Assembly (NCBI RefSeq): GCF_001280085.1
Contig: NZ_LGED01000202.1
Span: forward strand, 21,275 to 85,274
Direction: 5' to 3'
Origin: Saccharothrix sp. NRRL B-16348
GTDB taxonomy: Bacteria > Actinomycetota > Actinomycetes > Mycobacteriales > Pseudonocardiaceae
DNA: 64,000 nucleotides
Below are positions 63,719 through 64,000 of this stretch, piece after piece; positions within the stretch are counted from its first letter, which is position 1, and every line of letters begins with the position of its first letter. The position numbers were made by a program, and so were the translations under genes. A model generated the notes under the pieces. The model was given only the letters and a program-made list of their open reading frames with translations. It ran no database searches and had not been told where the DNA came from.

Positions 63719-64000
63719 GCCGAACACCGTATGCCCGACCCCCACCCTCCAACCTATTGATCTTGAAACTCTGCCCGGACGCCCCCCACCCCGCCACAAC
63801 CGACCCCCGGTCGACGGCATGCCGGGGCCGCCACGACCCCCACCCCAACCACCGCACAACCACCCGCACCGCCCACCGTGGCCACCGCCCCCAACCGGCC
63901 GCACATCGGACCCGCAACCTCCCCACCGAGGCCCGATTTGACATGGGTTCGGGTGCCTTAGGCTGGTCGAAGCCGGGCAGGCTTGGCGGACGCTCTTCCC
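63719..64000. other. Right-end non-coding region
   Basis: No supported gene. TTGACA (63938-63943) with a TAGGCT 15 nt later (63959-63964) might be a promoter for a gene beyond the window on the plus strand, although the spacing is short. The stretch 63780-63930 is C-rich, low complexity. Confidence 0.3.

Overview
The window comes from a high-GC actinomycete, most likely order Pseudonocardiales (Saccharothrix/Lentzea/Actinosynnema type). The signs are very high third-position GC, many GTG starts, 1-4 nt gene overlaps, a WhiB protein, AfsR/SARP regulators and a type VII (ESX) secretion locus. From memory of the Mycobacterium tuberculosis map, the backbone follows Rv3447c back to Rv3409c almost gene for gene: eccC4, Rv3446c, two WXG100 genes, rplM, rpsI, glmM, an Rv3440c/Rv3439c-like pair, an Rv3438-like hydrolase, glmS, nnr, alr, tsaE-tsaB-rimI-tsaD, groES-groEL1, whiB3, an Rv3415c-like gene, sigD-rsdA, Rv3412, guaB2, guaB3 and choD. 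The window is that conserved block plus lineage-specific insertions.

Layout. 1-3561: 3' part of the ESX motor ATPase EccC. 3934-14877: a tandem array of four AfsR/SARP-type regulators (one lacking its TPR domain) plus a 35-codon relic of a fifth, sitting between eccC and the rest of the ESX genes. 14981-18062: Rv3446c-type Hsp70-like membrane protein, a small acidic-tailed protein and two WXG100 proteins. 18353-20866: rplM-rpsI and glmM. 20893-21450: a tandemly duplicated small membrane-protein gene. 21615-25296: a second set of ESX-type proteins (100-aa EspC-like, 974-aa WXG-containing low-complexity protein, coiled-coil/proline-rich partner). 25670-32739: hydrolase, glmS (with a DasR-type site), nnr, alr, hydrolase, tsaE. 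33070-36404: opposite-strand operon merR-trx-matB-like-accD-like. 36476-38662: tsaB-rimI-tsaD. 38859-44339: a fifth full-length SARP, an imine-reductase-like gene and a Tat-exported PhoD. 44431-46563: CIRCE-controlled groES-groEL. 46642-52599: whiB, a CarH-like MerR regulator, an Rv3415c-like gene, a LuxR-type regulator split by an in-frame TAG, sigD-rsdA and a DUF5319 gene. 52725-57279: guaB, guaB3, GMC oxidase. 57287-63718: MBL hydrolase-flavin monooxygenase pair, SDR-P450 operon facing a TetR gene across a perfect palindrome, and an aldehyde dehydrogenase.

How the genes work together. The left part is an ESX-4-like secretion unit (motor, accessory protein, substrates) fused to a regulator array. 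The middle is core metabolism and translation: peptidoglycan precursors (GlmS, GlmM, Alr), the t6A tRNA-modification set (TsaB/D/E with RimI), metabolite repair (Nnr), GMP synthesis (GuaB) and chaperonins. The right end looks like oxidative catabolism under a local TetR repressor.

The observations most worth a second look are: the SARP array with its relic; a 22-bp tandem-repeat family in two intergenic regions (29903-30034 and 38666-38856); a 148-bp imperfect palindrome (32814-32961) whose mismatches favour RNA pairing on the plus strand; the TAG-split LuxR gene; a DasR-like operator before glmS; and the duplicated small membrane gene. No rRNA, tRNA, CRISPR array or transposase was found. 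All database-type statements are from memory of the families; nothing was searched.
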